From: a virus
IMG/VR virus record: IMGVR_UViG_3300042892_002840
Location: 33,030-97,029 of that record
Length of the DNA: 64,000 bases
Reading direction: 5' to 3' (one strand)
Below the pieces are notes generated by a model. It was not told where the DNA came from. It did no database searches and worked only from the letters and a program-made list of their open reading frames with translations. The position numbers and the translations under genes were made by a program. The number at the start of each line of letters is the position of its first letter. The stretch's first letter is position 1. This document shows positions 31,472-37,896 of this stretch, piece after piece.

Positions 31472-31653
31472 TGACTCGTAAAGATTATGTTTCAACCGCA
31501 GAAATTCTAAAGTATGCAAGCGATAAAACGCACCCCGCTTTATTTTCTAAAATCGTAAATGATTTTGCTGAAATGTTTGCGAAAGATAATCCGCGTTTTG
31601 ATGTTGTGCGATTTCACGAAGCAAGTAATTACAAAGTAAAGGTGGGAAAATAA
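31468..31653 (+). CDS. Small actinophage protein, RKxY family (second copy)
   Basis: 61 aa, paralogue of 30156-30326, sharing TRKDYVSTAEIL and FAEMFAKDNPRFD. The ATG at 31471 is an alternative start. The function is unknown. Confidence 0.75.
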   Translation: MMTRKDYVSTAEILKYASDKTHPALFSKIVNDFAEMFAKDNPRFDVVRFHEASNYKVKVGK

Positions 31654-31758
31654 ATGCAACTAGTTGAAATGTTTGTGTGTGATAGTTGTGAGGATTTTGG
31701 TGCGGTCTACATTGAAGGAGATGTGTTAAGTGTTAAGAAATGCAAATGTGTTGAATAG
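31654..31758 (+). CDS. 34-aa zinc-ribbon microprotein
   Basis: VCDSC near residue 8 and CKC near the end could bind one metal. It begins directly after the preceding stop. Confidence 0.6.
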   Translation: MQLVEMFVCDSCEDFGAVYIEGDVLSVKKCKCVE

Positions 31759-31861
31759 AATTAAGCGTGTTCAGGAGTTGCGGAGATCAAATGCCGCAAC
31801 CCCTGTTCGCAATAAGAAAAAATACACACGCAAGCGCAAGCATAAAAATTCAGAGCTTTGA
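31748..31861 (+). CDS. Small Arg/Lys-rich protein, non-ATG start
   Basis: 37 aa from GTG 31748: LNRIKRVQELRRSNAATP, then a lysine-rich tail. I recall similar tiny basic proteins from other actinophages. The start is uncertain: GTG 31748 and TTG 31751 overlap the previous stop region, and GTG 31730 has AGGAG 9 bp upstream. The frame is closed further upstream by TAA at 31727. Likely nucleic-acid binding by composition only. Confidence 0.55.
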   Translation: MLNRIKRVQELRRSNAATPVRNKKKYTRKRKHKNSEL

Positions 31862-31873
31862 ATATTTATGCAG

Positions 31874-31893
31874 GCCCCCTCTTTTGTGGGGGC
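31874..31893 (+). terminator. GC-rich hairpin
   Basis: GCCCCC (31874-31879) pairs with GGGGGC (31888-31893) over an 8-nt loop at the end of an operon. There is no proper T-run. Confidence 0.5.
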
Positions 31894-31897
31894 TTGA

Positions 31898-31913
31898 TGT
31901 GAATTACGACACA
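31898..31913. promoter_or_regulatory. Crp/GlxR-type operator, one mismatch
   Basis: TGTGA-N6-ACACA. Centre 65.5 bp before TAT-ACT at 31971, slightly off the 10-bp ladder. Confidence 0.5.
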
Positions 31914-31954
31914 TTTTAAAAACGCCTGAAAATTTGGGCGTGTCGATTAGTAAA

Positions 31955-31976
31955 TGTCAGTCCATTCTGCTATACT
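31955..31976 (+). promoter_or_regulatory. TGTCAG-type phage promoter 6
   Basis: TGTCAG (31955-31960), ten bases ending TGC, TATACT (31971-31976); AACGAAAGAGG precedes ATG 32006. Confidence 0.75.
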
Positions 31977-32005
31977 TGCCATTCAACCAACGAAAGAGGT
32001 CCATC

Positions 32006-32209
32006 ATGGAACTATTTACAGTATCTTGCTTAAACTATGAAATTTGTGGCGACCAAGCAACCTTTGATTCCGTTGAGGAATATGAAATTTATGGCGATGA
32101 CTATATGTGTGCAGAATGCTACGATTCTGAAGAAATGTCATTCTTTGGCTGGGATATGGATAGCGATGCTCTTGCCTCTGCTGGCCATGGAATGGATGAG
32201 GATTACTAA
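32006..32209 (+). CDS. Small acidic Cys-containing protein
   Basis: 67 aa from ATG 32006, set by the AACGAAAGAGG site; the open frame begins at 31934, inside the promoter. C-x4-C-like pairs (SCLNYEIC, CAEC) may bind zinc. Very acidic C-terminus. Confidence 0.75.
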   Translation: MELFTVSCLNYEICGDQATFDSVEEYEIYGDDYMCAECYDSEEMSFFGWDMDSDALASAGHGMDEDY

Positions 32210-32210
32210 T

Positions 32211-32960
32211 ATGTCAGAGGTCCAAGATATAATTACCCCCATGAAACTAAAACGCTCTAATGATAGAAAGGTGGCTAACCTTGTCACAAAAAATGGAAAG
32301 CAAGCCGCAATTGCCAATACATTCGGATTACCTGCAGGAAAGGCTTATTCATGTCCTGGCGCTACGTCTATCTGCGAAAGTGTTTGCTATGCAGGCAAAT
32401 TGGAAAAGCTCTTCCCTGGAGTAAAAACTAATCTATTGCACAACTGGGAATTGCTACGCAATGCCGATATGGAAACTATGTTCTCTCTTCTTAATGAAAT
32501 GATCATAGAATTCAAAAATGACTGCGATAAGAAAGACGCTCCTAAGTTATTCCGTATCCACTGGGACGGAGATTTCTTTAATGATTTCTATACATATGCC
32601 TGGAAGAATGTAATCAATGAGCACACCGATGTTCAATTCTGGGTTTATACACGTGTAAAGTCTGCAGCGCTTATTCTTAAGGATGTATCTAATCTATCTC
32701 TTTACTATTCTACCGACGACGAGAATAAAGAAATAGCATTCGATTTAAAAACTAATTCCAAGGTCCGCCTTGCTTATCTAGGCAAGACATTCGCCTCAAC
32801 CGAAGACACAATGAAAGAATTAACGGGAAAGCCTGGCGCTAAGTGTCCTGAGAATATGAAATCAATTCCACTTATTAGCAATGCAGGGTCCGCATGTGTA
32901 TCTTGTGGCCTATGTGTCTACGGTAAAGCGGATATTAGATTTTCTGCGAGTAAAAAATGA
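32211..32960 (+). CDS. Gp88-like cysteine-rich phage protein
   Basis: 249 aa. N-terminal AIANTFGLPAGKAYSCPGATSIC with ESVCYAG, a central FRIHWDGDFFN block and C-terminal CVSCGLCVYGK. This matches the mycobacteriophage Gp88 family (Pfam GP88), whose Cys pattern suggests a bound metal or Fe-S cluster. Some annotations link such proteins to queuine/deazaguanine transglycosylases; I cannot confirm that. A second possible start, M11 at ATG 32241, follows an internal TGTCAG-type promoter. It overlaps the next gene by 4 bp. Confidence 0.8.
   Translation: MSEVQDIITPMKLKRSNDRKVANLVTKNGKQAAIANTFGLPAGKAYSCPGATSICESVCYAGKLEKLFPGVKTNLLHNWELLRNADMETMFSLLNEMIIEFKNDCDKKDAPKLFRIHWDGDFFNDFYTYAWKNVINEHTDVQFWVYTRVKSAALILKDVSNLSLYYSTDDENKEIAFDLKTNSKVRLAYLGKTFASTEDTMKELTGKPGAKCPENMKSIPLISNAGSACVSCGLCVYGKADIRFSASKK
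32212..32233 (+). promoter_or_regulatory. TGTCAG-type promoter 7, inside a start region
   Basis: TGTCAG (32212-32217) overlaps the ATG of the Gp88-like gene; ten bases, then TATAAT (32228-32233). The next in-frame ATG at 32241 would be leaderless. The match could be coincidental. Confidence 0.45.
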
Positions 32961-33100
32961 TAGATGTAATTGGAGCCGTGATTGCAATTATATTAATTTT
33001 ATTTTTGTGCTCACCAATTGTACTGGCCGTGTACATGTGGAATGCAGCTAAGATAGATATCGATAATGACGGAGTAGAAGATCTCCCTAACCGTTGGTGA
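32957..33100 (+). CDS. 47-aa membrane protein
   Basis: One long hydrophobic helix (VIGAVIAIILILFLCSPIVL) followed by an acidic tail. Coupled by ATGA to the gene before. Confidence 0.65.
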   Translation: MIDVIGAVIAIILILFLCSPIVLAVYMWNAAKIDIDNDGVEDLPNRW

Positions 33101-33101
33101 C

Positions 33102-33128
33102 GGCGTGTCGAGTTGACAATTGTCAGCT
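33102..33128 (+). repeat. GGCGTGTCG element with hairpin
   Basis: GGCGTGTCG (33102-33110) followed by AGTTGACA/TGTCAGCT stem-loop (33111-33128), directly after the operon stop. GGCGTGTCG recurs inverted at 33215-33223. Confidence 0.5.
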
Positions 33129-33196
33129 CGGCCCGCATATGTGAGGGGTTATCCACAGGCTTACGACAGTTATCCACAAGCCCTGAAAATTTGTGA
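33124..33196 (+). repeat. Repeat module with two DnaA boxes, copy 1
   Basis: Shares CAGCTCGGCCC, GAGGGGTTATCCACAG, TTACGA and CCCTGAAA with 34986-35059 in the same order. It holds two perfect TTATCCACA boxes (33149-33157, 33170-33178) and leads into a Crp-type operator. Confidence 0.65.
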
Positions 33197-33207
33197 TTAA
33201 TCTCACA
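33192..33207. promoter_or_regulatory. Crp/GlxR-type operator, perfect
   Basis: TGTGA-N6-TCACA, directly after CCCTGAAAATTT. Centre 57.5 bp before TATAAT at 33257. Confidence 0.8.
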
Positions 33208-33240
33208 AAAGCTGCGACACGCCGATAGCATCCCACAAAA

Positions 33241-33262
33241 TGTCAGTGGCAACCGCTATAAT
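33241..33262 (+). promoter_or_regulatory. TGTCAG-type phage promoter 8
   Basis: TGTCAG (33241-33246), ten bases, TATAAT (33257-33262), with AACGAAAGG before ATG 33292. Confidence 0.8.
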
Positions 33263-33291
33263 ACTCACATACCAACAACGAAAGGCTACAA

Positions 33292-33498
33292 ATGACCAAA
33301 GTAGAACACTCTCTCAAATTCGTTACAGAGTTTGATGAAACACATCCAACCGCTCAACGATTTTTACAATTAGAAGCGGATGCACAAATTGCTATGCTAG
33401 AGTCAATGCTTAAGGACTTGCTAGTAGATGCAATTCAACCAGTAATTGACCACATTAACGAAGGTGGCTCTTACGCAATTCTAAAGGTGGCTAACTAA
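33292..33498 (+). CDS. Small helical protein
   Basis: 68 aa, largely helical and acidic (LQLEADAQIAMLESMLKDLL). The conserved AACGAAAGG sets the start, and TAATG joins it to the next gene. Confidence 0.75.
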   Translation: MTKVEHSLKFVTEFDETHPTAQRFLQLEADAQIAMLESMLKDLLVDAIQPVIDHINEGGSYAILKVAN

Positions 33499-33767
33499 TG
33501 GGATACACGACAGCACTATCTCTTGCAGATGATTTATCATTAGAGGCAGGACTTGCTTATCACTTACAGGGTAATCATTACCCACCCGTTCCCGTCTCTA
33601 TGGTGCAACCTTGCATAGATGCTATTGATGCGTTTTATGATGAGGAGTATAGCCGAGAGATTAATCTACCTGAAGGTATTTCATGGCGTGGGCAGAACTC
33701 TTGCCCTGCGTCTGCAATAGTAGATGCTCACCACTTAGAGGCTTGGCTACCTCAATACGAGGATTAG
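33498..33767 (+). CDS. Small protein of unknown function
   Basis: 89 aa (MGYTTALSLADDLSLE...), C-terminal SWRGQNSCPASAIVDAHHLEAWL. No recognised domain. Confidence 0.75.
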   Translation: MGYTTALSLADDLSLEAGLAYHLQGNHYPPVPVSMVQPCIDAIDAFYDEEYSREINLPEGISWRGQNSCPASAIVDAHHLEAWLPQYED

Positions 33768-33783
33768 GGATCAAAACCAGGCG

Positions 33784-33799
33784 TGTGAGTTTAATCACA
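33784..33799. promoter_or_regulatory. Crp/GlxR-type operator, perfect with extended arms
   Basis: TGTGA-N6-TCACA lies inside an 8-bp-arm inverted repeat, GCGTGTGA with TCACACGC. Centre 62.5 bp before TACAAT at 33854. Confidence 0.82.
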
Positions 33800-33837
33800 C
33801 GCTTGGTATCTCAAATAATAAGATAGGGCTTGATAAA

Positions 33838-33859
33838 TGTCAGACCCAAATGCTACAAT
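33838..33859 (+). promoter_or_regulatory. TGTCAG-type phage promoter 9
   Basis: TGTCAG (33838-33843), ten bases ending TGC, TACAAT (33854-33859). AGAAAAGAGG replaces the usual ACGAAAGG before ATG 33887. Confidence 0.75.
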
Positions 33860-33886
33860 ACTACCCTACACAGAAAAGAGGCAAAA

Positions 33887-34069
33887 ATGACAATAGATAA
33901 TCATCTCTATAAGGTTGGCGATTTATTCACCACCCTAAAGTCAAAAAAGACAGGTGTGATTAAAGAAATCCACCCACAAGCATCTGGCTCGGTGCGTGTG
34001 CTACTGGAAATGCCAACAAAGGAAACTCGTTGGACTTCAGTATCGGCTAAGACCCTTCTAGGCGCATAA
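33887..34069 (+). CDS. Small conserved actinophage protein
   Basis: 60 aa (MTIDNHLYKVGDLFTTLKS..., RVLLEMPTKETRWTSV). The beta-strand pattern resembles a small SH3-like barrel. The start is set by AGAGG at 33877-33881; the open frame begins at 33830 inside the promoter. I recall this family from other actinophages, function unknown. Confidence 0.75.
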   Translation: MTIDNHLYKVGDLFTTLKSKKTGVIKEIHPQASGSVRVLLEMPTKETRWTSVSAKTLLGA

Positions 34070-34074
34070 CCTAG

Positions 34075-34146
34075 AACGAAACAGGGACAGTTTAAGAGAG
34101 TGTTCTCGTCCAATGTCGTAAGTAAGAACTCTCTCCCTTCGGGGAA
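34075..34146 (+). ncRNA. Structured intergenic element A
   Basis: GAGAGTGTTCT pairs with AGAACTCTC around a GTAAGT-containing loop, followed by CTCCCTTCGGGG. A related arrangement recurs at 34628-34702, both ending in CTCTCCCTTCGGGG and both just upstream of a gene. A cis-regulatory RNA or processed terminator is possible. Confidence 0.4.
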
Positions 34147-34147
34147 A

Positions 34148-34169
34148 TGTCAGACCCCCCTGCTATACT
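34148..34169 (+). promoter_or_regulatory. TGTCAG-type phage promoter 10
   Basis: TGTCAG (34148-34153), ten bases ending TGC, TATACT (34164-34169); AACGAAAGG precedes ATG 34205. No Crp-type site upstream. Confidence 0.78.
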
Positions 34170-34204
34170 ATCCATAACAACAACCAACCAACGAAAGGTA
34201 ACAA

Positions 34205-34621
34205 ATGTCCCGTCAAATCACAGTAAAGGTAGCAACAAGCAAAGTAATCAAGGCACTAGAAGGCACTCTTGCTAAACTAGAGAAGGATTACGCTTCACAG
34301 GAAGCAAACGAAGCAAAGTATCAGAAGGCGCAAGAAGCGTGGAAAAAGGAAATTGGAGATTGGGCTATCAAGAACTTCTCTAAGGCAACTAATCTCCGCA
34401 CATCTTATCGCTCTTGGAACAACACTCTCAATGTTGATTTTGACATTGTAACAAAAGAGTCAGCGTTCCCCGTAGAACCTGAAAAGGACTTTGAGGTAAT
34501 TCATCAGCACAGTTATCGTGAGATGAAAGAGGACATTACAAATGCTCTCACTATCTTAAAGATGACAGATGAGGAAACAGTAAATGCTTCTACAATGAAG
34601 CAGATTGCTAAGTATCTCTAA
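34205..34621 (+). CDS. Protein of unknown function
   Basis: 138 aa. Mostly helical with a basic N-terminus (KVATSKVIKALEGTLAKLEKDY) and a central EKEIGDWAIKNFSKATNLRTSYR segment. Possibly nucleic-acid associated by charge, but no domain is recognised. It is the sole gene after promoter 10. Confidence 0.75.
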   Translation: MSRQITVKVATSKVIKALEGTLAKLEKDYASQEANEAKYQKAQEAWKKEIGDWAIKNFSKATNLRTSYRSWNNTLNVDFDIVTKESAFPVEPEKDFEVIHQHSYREMKEDITNALTILKMTDEETVNASTMKQIAKYL

Positions 34622-34627
34622 ATAATT

Positions 34628-34702
34628 TGGGGGGCAGAACTAAAGTCCTGAACCCAAACGACCTGAGTAAGTCGCCAAACTGCTCTCCCTTCGGGGACAA
34701 CT
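34628..34702 (+). ncRNA. Structured intergenic element B
   Basis: Contains GTAAGT in a loop and ends CTCTCCCTTCGGGG, like element A. No TGTCAG promoter occurs between it and the gene at 34721, so that gene may be read through it. Confidence 0.4.
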
Positions 34703-34720
34703 ACTAACAAAGGTAATACA

Positions 34721-34981
34721 ATGGCAAATCGTTTCAGAGTAGAAATCTACGATGCAAACAAACTTAATGACATCACGATTTATTCGGATCAAGGTGTCGA
34801 TAAAGAATATCTAACTGAATTAGTATTCAGTAATATCAGAAACTTTAGCGGAAAAATAAATGCTTATGTTTTTGATAATGTAAAGAAAAAGAAAACAACT
34901 GCAATGTTTCTTGATGAACGCACAGTTGAATTTAATAAAAATATAATTCGGAATGCAACTAAGGTAGAGTTGGGGAGTTAA
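34721..34981 (+). CDS. Small protein of unknown function
   Basis: 86 aa (MANRFRVEIYDANKLN...), alternating strands and helices with a KKKKTT basic turn. An AAAGG site lies before the start. Co-transcribed with 34205 through element B. Confidence 0.7.
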   Translation: MANRFRVEIYDANKLNDITIYSDQGVDKEYLTELVFSNIRNFSGKINAYVFDNVKKKKTTAMFLDERTVEFNKNIIRNATKVELGS

Positions 34982-34985
34982 TCCC

Positions 34986-35059
34986 CAGCTCGGCCCCTGC
35001 TTTTGAGGGGTTATCCACAGCGTTACGATCACCTGTGGAAAACCCTGAAATTTTGTGAG
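34986..35059 (+). repeat. Repeat module with DnaA box, copy 2
   Basis: Second copy of the 33124-33196 module, with one perfect TTATCCACA (35011-35019), an inverted TGTGGA at 35034, and CCCTGAAATTTT leading into a Crp-type site. Confidence 0.65.
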
Positions 35060-35069
35060 ATTACTCACA
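35054..35069. promoter_or_regulatory. Crp/GlxR-type operator, perfect
   Basis: TGTGA-N6-TCACA. Centre 62.5 bp before TATACT at 35124. Confidence 0.82.
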
Positions 35070-35107
35070 TGGATCAATTCGGACATATTTCTAATAAGAT
35101 AGACAAA

Positions 35108-35129
35108 TGTCAGTGGGGTCTGTTATACT
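35108..35129 (+). promoter_or_regulatory. TGTCAG-type phage promoter 11
   Basis: TGTCAG (35108-35113), ten bases ending TGT, TATACT (35124-35129); AACGAAAGG precedes ATG 35163. Confidence 0.8.
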
Positions 35130-35162
35130 TACCAAATCAAACAAACGAAAGGTAAAAAATAT

Positions 35163-36167
35163 ATGGCTCACAATCTCGAAATGGAAAATGGCGAAGTTGC
35201 TTTCGCTCTCCGTGGCGCACCTGCTTGGCACAACCTTGCAAATCGTATCTTCACAAAAGATGAGGAAGTTACAACTGCCTCAATGCTTAGCGAAGCAAAG
35301 TTAGCAAATTGGAATGTTCGTTTATCTCCAATCACTGACCATATCTCAGAATCTTGGAATGATGTATCTAACGCATCTCTTGTGATTCGTGACAACCCAT
35401 TCAATGGTGGAACTGATGTTCTCGCAACTGTTGGCAAGCGTTACAAGCCTGTTCAGAATGAAGAACTATTTGCATTTGCTGATGCAATTCACGATGCCAA
35501 TGCTGATTGCCGTTGGGAATCTGCGGGTTCTCTTAAGAAGGGCAAAGTTGTATTCGGCACTGTAGATATTCCTCGCACAATGGTTCTTGACCCACAAGGC
35601 GCCAATGATGAGACAAAGTTATATCTAATCGTATGGACTTCACACGATGGTTCTGTTGCTGTTCAGGCAGCCGTTACACCTGTTCGTGTTGTATGCCAAA
35701 ACACTCTTAACCTTGCAATGAAGAATGCTAAGCAATCTTTCAAGATTCGCCACACGCAATCTGTTGAAGGTCGTATTCAAGTTGCTCGTGAAACTCTTGG
35801 GCTTGCTCTTGGCTATTTCGATGAATTCGAAACCGAAGCACAAGCACTATTTTCTCAAGCAATTACCGATGCTGAATTTTCTAAGTTGATTCAGACAATT
35901 TATCCAAAGCCAGAAAAAGATGCTAAGGGTGCAATTAAAAAGTGGGAGAACAAAGTTGTTCTGCTTGATGATTTGTATCATAACTCGCCGACTAACGCTA
36001 ATATCAAGGGAACAAAGTGGGGCGCATTCAATGCGCTTACTGAGCGCCTTGATTACTATCGTTCAGGTCGTGGCAATGGTGAAACTCTTATGGCGGGTGC
36101 ATCAGGATTTGACCCTGTTCTAACTGCTGAGAAAAACAAAATCAAGAAATTGGTTTCTGCTTTCTAA
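35163..36167 (+). CDS. DUF932 phage/plasmid-like protein
   Basis: 334 aa with the hallmark openings AWHNLANRIF, SLVIRDNPFNGG...LATVGKRYKPVQNEE, and the VQAAVTPVRVVCQNTLNLA and RHTQSVEGRI blocks of the TIGR03299/DUF932 family. This family is widespread in phages and plasmids. It is often placed near recombination or replication genes, but its biochemical role is unproven. It is a monocistronic unit behind the Crp-plus-TGTCAG cassette. Confidence 0.9.
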   Translation: MAHNLEMENGEVAFALRGAPAWHNLANRIFTKDEEVTTASMLSEAKLANWNVRLSPITDHISESWNDVSNASLVIRDNPFNGGTDVLATVGKRYKPVQNEELFAFADAIHDANADCRWESAGSLKKGKVVFGTVDIPRTMVLDPQGANDETKLYLIVWTSHDGSVAVQAAVTPVRVVCQNTLNLAMKNAKQSFKIRHTQSVEGRIQVARETLGLALGYFDEFETEAQALFSQAITDAEFSKLIQTIYPKPEKDAKGAIKKWENKVVLLDDLYHNSPTNANIKGTKWGAFNALTERLDYYRSGRGNGETLMAGASGFDPVLTAEKNKIKKLVSAF

Positions 36168-36209
36168 ATAAAAAAAATCCTGAGCAAGATTTAAAACTGC
36201 TCACCATTA

Positions 36210-36283
36210 GGTCCATTAGCTCAGTTGGTTAGAGCGCTACCCTGTCACGGTAGAGGTCGACGGTTCAAGTCCGTTATGGATCG
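36210..36283 (+). tRNA. tRNA-Asp (GUC)
   Basis: A 74-nt cloverleaf with acceptor GGTCCAT paired to ATGGATC (one G-U pair), a D-loop with GGTTAGAGC and anticodon loop CTGTCAC. It is the only tRNA on the plus strand and lies at the end of the DUF932 unit. Confidence 0.95.
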
Positions 36284-36339
36284 CAAATAATATTTATGCA
36301 TTTCATTGTATAAATATGCACTGCCCCCAATACTGAGGG

Positions 36340-36355
36340 TGTGATTCTTATCATA
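36340..36355. promoter_or_regulatory. Crp/GlxR-type operator, one mismatch
   Basis: TGTGA-N6-TCATA. Centre 61.5 bp before TATAAT at 36409. Confidence 0.6.
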
Positions 36356-36392
36356 CGAGGATCATAAAAAATCCCTGAAAATATCTTCCATT

Positions 36393-36414
36393 TGTCAGTG
36401 GTAAGCGCTATAAT
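36393..36414 (+). promoter_or_regulatory. TGTCAG-type phage promoter 12
   Basis: TGTCAG (36393-36398), ten bases, TATAAT (36409-36414), with AACGAAAGG before ATG 36440. CCCTGAAAATAT lies 20 bp upstream. Confidence 0.8.
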
Positions 36415-36439
36415 ACTCCTATACAACGAAAGGAATACA

Positions 36440-36874
36440 ATGGACCGCAGAGAATCAAGAAGCAACGGATATATTGGAACAATTGTAGATGGCGAAAAGC
36501 TTGCTGAAATTGCAAATGGAATTTACAACCTGCAGTACAGTAGCGACTTCTCTAAATGTACAGTAGATTCATTACTGTTTATTGAACTAGAAGAGAAGAA
36601 TGTTTACGGGGACCCTAAATATGCCTTGGTATGCTCAGAGGGTGTTGGATGGGAGCAGGACACATATGGTTGCCTAGAAGTTCCGACCAACATTGGTCAA
36701 ATGGGACTATGGAATGGAAGAGTATTTATTTCAGTAGACACTGTTAAAGCTTGTTTGACTGATCGTACAGAAGACATTGCAGATTACATTAGAATCTTTG
36801 GGGACCGCCTTGACCGCAACTGCTACTTGTGGCAGTCAAAAATGTCAGTGGTACCTGCTACAATACTCGCATGA
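36440..36874 (+). CDS. Protein of unknown function ending in the next promoter
   Basis: 144 aa from ATG 36440; the open frame begins at 36392 inside the promoter and is not used. Mixed alpha/beta with GEKLAEIANGIYNLQYS and an EGVGWEQDTYG loop. Its last 11 codons (SVVPATILA) are the TGTCAG promoter of the next gene, so coding and promoter sequence are superimposed. Confidence 0.75.
   Translation: MDRRESRSNGYIGTIVDGEKLAEIANGIYNLQYSSDFSKCTVDSLLFIELEEKNVYGDPKYALVCSEGVGWEQDTYGCLEVPTNIGQMGLWNGRVFISVDTVKACLTDRTEDIADYIRIFGDRLDRNCYLWQSKMSVVPATILA
36843..36864 (+). promoter_or_regulatory. TGTCAG-type promoter 13, inside a CDS
   Basis: TGTCAG (36843-36848), ten bases ending TGC, TACAAT (36859-36864). 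The ATG at 36871 is six bases after the -10, the position of a leaderless start. Confidence 0.72.
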
Positions 36875-37536
36875 CCAACGCACTAGTATCAAGTAAGTAT
36901 ACATTTGCCTGCGACCCAGATGAATGTGATGTCTTAATTGAATTAACTTCATCAGACGGGTTTGGATTCCCGTCGGGTGTGGTACAAATCACATGTCCAT
37001 GTGGCCGTAAGCCAATCTTATTGTCAGTGGAGCATGCTACAATTGCACCTTCAACAACAACGAAAGAGGATAAAATGGAAACAACAACAATCGGTTCAGA
37101 TGCATTCCACTCACCTGCAGTAGAATACAATCCTGATTTACTAGTTACATATAAAGTAATCAAGGGTTACTCTGACCCTGAATTTACAACATCAAAGGTA
37201 ACAAGTCTTGAGTGGGACCTACATAATGGTCGTCAATCTCAAAAGCGTGTAGGTCTTCTTGAATCAAACATCAATACAGTTAAAAATATAATCTCTGAGG
37301 CATATGCTGATTCAGATGACCAAGATACACTTCGTTCAATTGCTGAAGCGCTTAGCATTGAACTAACACGAACTGTAGAATTTACTGCAACTATCGAGGT
37401 TAGCGGAACAATTGACCTTAACCTTCTTGAGGACTATGACTTTGAAACAGAAATCACAGACAATCTTTATGTTGATTCACAGAGTGGCAACATTGAGATT
37501 GGCGATACTGAAATCTGTTATGTGAGGGAAGCATAA
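36871..37536 (+). CDS. Zinc-ribbon protein fused in frame to a downstream gene product
   Basis: 221 aa from ATG 36871. The first 65 residues (FACDPDECD, ITCPCGRK) form a Cys-rich module known to me from actinophages as a separate small protein. The frame continues without a stop into the protein starting at ATG 37075, which has its own promoter and ribosome binding site. Two products, a 221-aa leaderless form and a 153-aa form, are therefore expected. The second part is acidic with a VEFTATIEVSGTIDL strand region. Confidence 0.7.
   Translation: MTNALVSSKYTFACDPDECDVLIELTSSDGFGFPSGVVQITCPCGRKPILLSVEHATIAPSTTTKEDKMETTTIGSDAFHSPAVEYNPDLLVTYKVIKGYSDPEFTTSKVTSLEWDLHNGRQSQKRVGLLESNINTVKNIISEAYADSDDQDTLRSIAEALSIELTRTVEFTATIEVSGTIDLNLLEDYDFETEITDNLYVDSQSGNIEIGDTEICYVREA
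36978..36993. promoter_or_regulatory. Crp/GlxR-type operator, one mismatch, inside a CDS
   Basis: TGTGG-N6-TCACA. Centre 52.5 bp before TACAAT at 37038, exactly on the 10-bp ladder of the other sites although it lies in coding sequence. Confidence 0.6.
37022..37043 (+). promoter_or_regulatory. TGTCAG-type promoter 14, inside a CDS
   Basis: TGTCAG (37022-37027), ten bases ending TGC, TACAAT (37038-37043); AACGAAAGAGG precedes ATG 37075. Confidence 0.78.
37075..37536 (+). CDS. Protein of unknown function (internal start)
   Basis: 153 aa. It starts at ATG 37075 with AACGAAAGAGG in front and shares its frame with the longer product from 36871. Features are DLLVTYKVIKGYSDPEF and a VGLLESNINTVKNIISEAY helix. 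This internal start is better supported than the upstream one. Confidence 0.8.
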   Translation: METTTIGSDAFHSPAVEYNPDLLVTYKVIKGYSDPEFTTSKVTSLEWDLHNGRQSQKRVGLLESNINTVKNIISEAYADSDDQDTLRSIAEALSIELTRTVEFTATIEVSGTIDLNLLEDYDFETEITDNLYVDSQSGNIEIGDTEICYVREA

Positions 37537-37748
37537 TGTATTTTGAATTAACTGCTCCATCTCAAGTGGCCTTTGCGAGGGCCACTTGGGAAGCGGAGAT
37601 GATTGGGCTGGACCCAATGACAATTGCACCGTTGACTTTCAACATCGGAACTGGTAGTATTGAGAAAGTATCACGGATTCGTGATAAGTATAATCTAGTA
37701 GAGAGTTATACATCAGACTACGAGCCAACAGGTTACACAGGGAGATAA
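37536..37748 (+). CDS. Small protein of unknown function
   Basis: 70 aa (MYFELTAPSQVAFARATW...). TAATG overlap with the preceding gene. No motif. Confidence 0.75.
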   Translation: MYFELTAPSQVAFARATWEAEMIGLDPMTIAPLTFNIGTGSIEKVSRIRDKYNLVESYTSDYEPTGYTGR

Positions 37749-37749
37749 T

Positions 37750-37896
37750 ATGTCAGACTACAAAGATGGTTTTCAAGATGGATATAAGTTTGCTCGTGAG
37801 GAACTTATGGAAAGACTTGCTGAGATTGATATCGCTGATATCGATTCTTGGATTCTTGACCGTCTTTCAGAGATGATCGAAGGTAACCAACTTTGA
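37750..37896 (+). CDS. 48-aa acidic helical protein
   Basis: MSDYKDGFQDGYKFAREELM, helical throughout. Its stop overlaps the next ATG (TGATG). Confidence 0.7.
   Translation: MSDYKDGFQDGYKFAREELMERLAEIDIADIDSWILDRLSEMIEGNQL

Noticed and set aside
36829-36870. Upstream extension of the frame starting at 36871
   Set aside because: It lies within the promoter TGTCAG-N10-TACAAT; the leaderless ATG 36871 is a better start.
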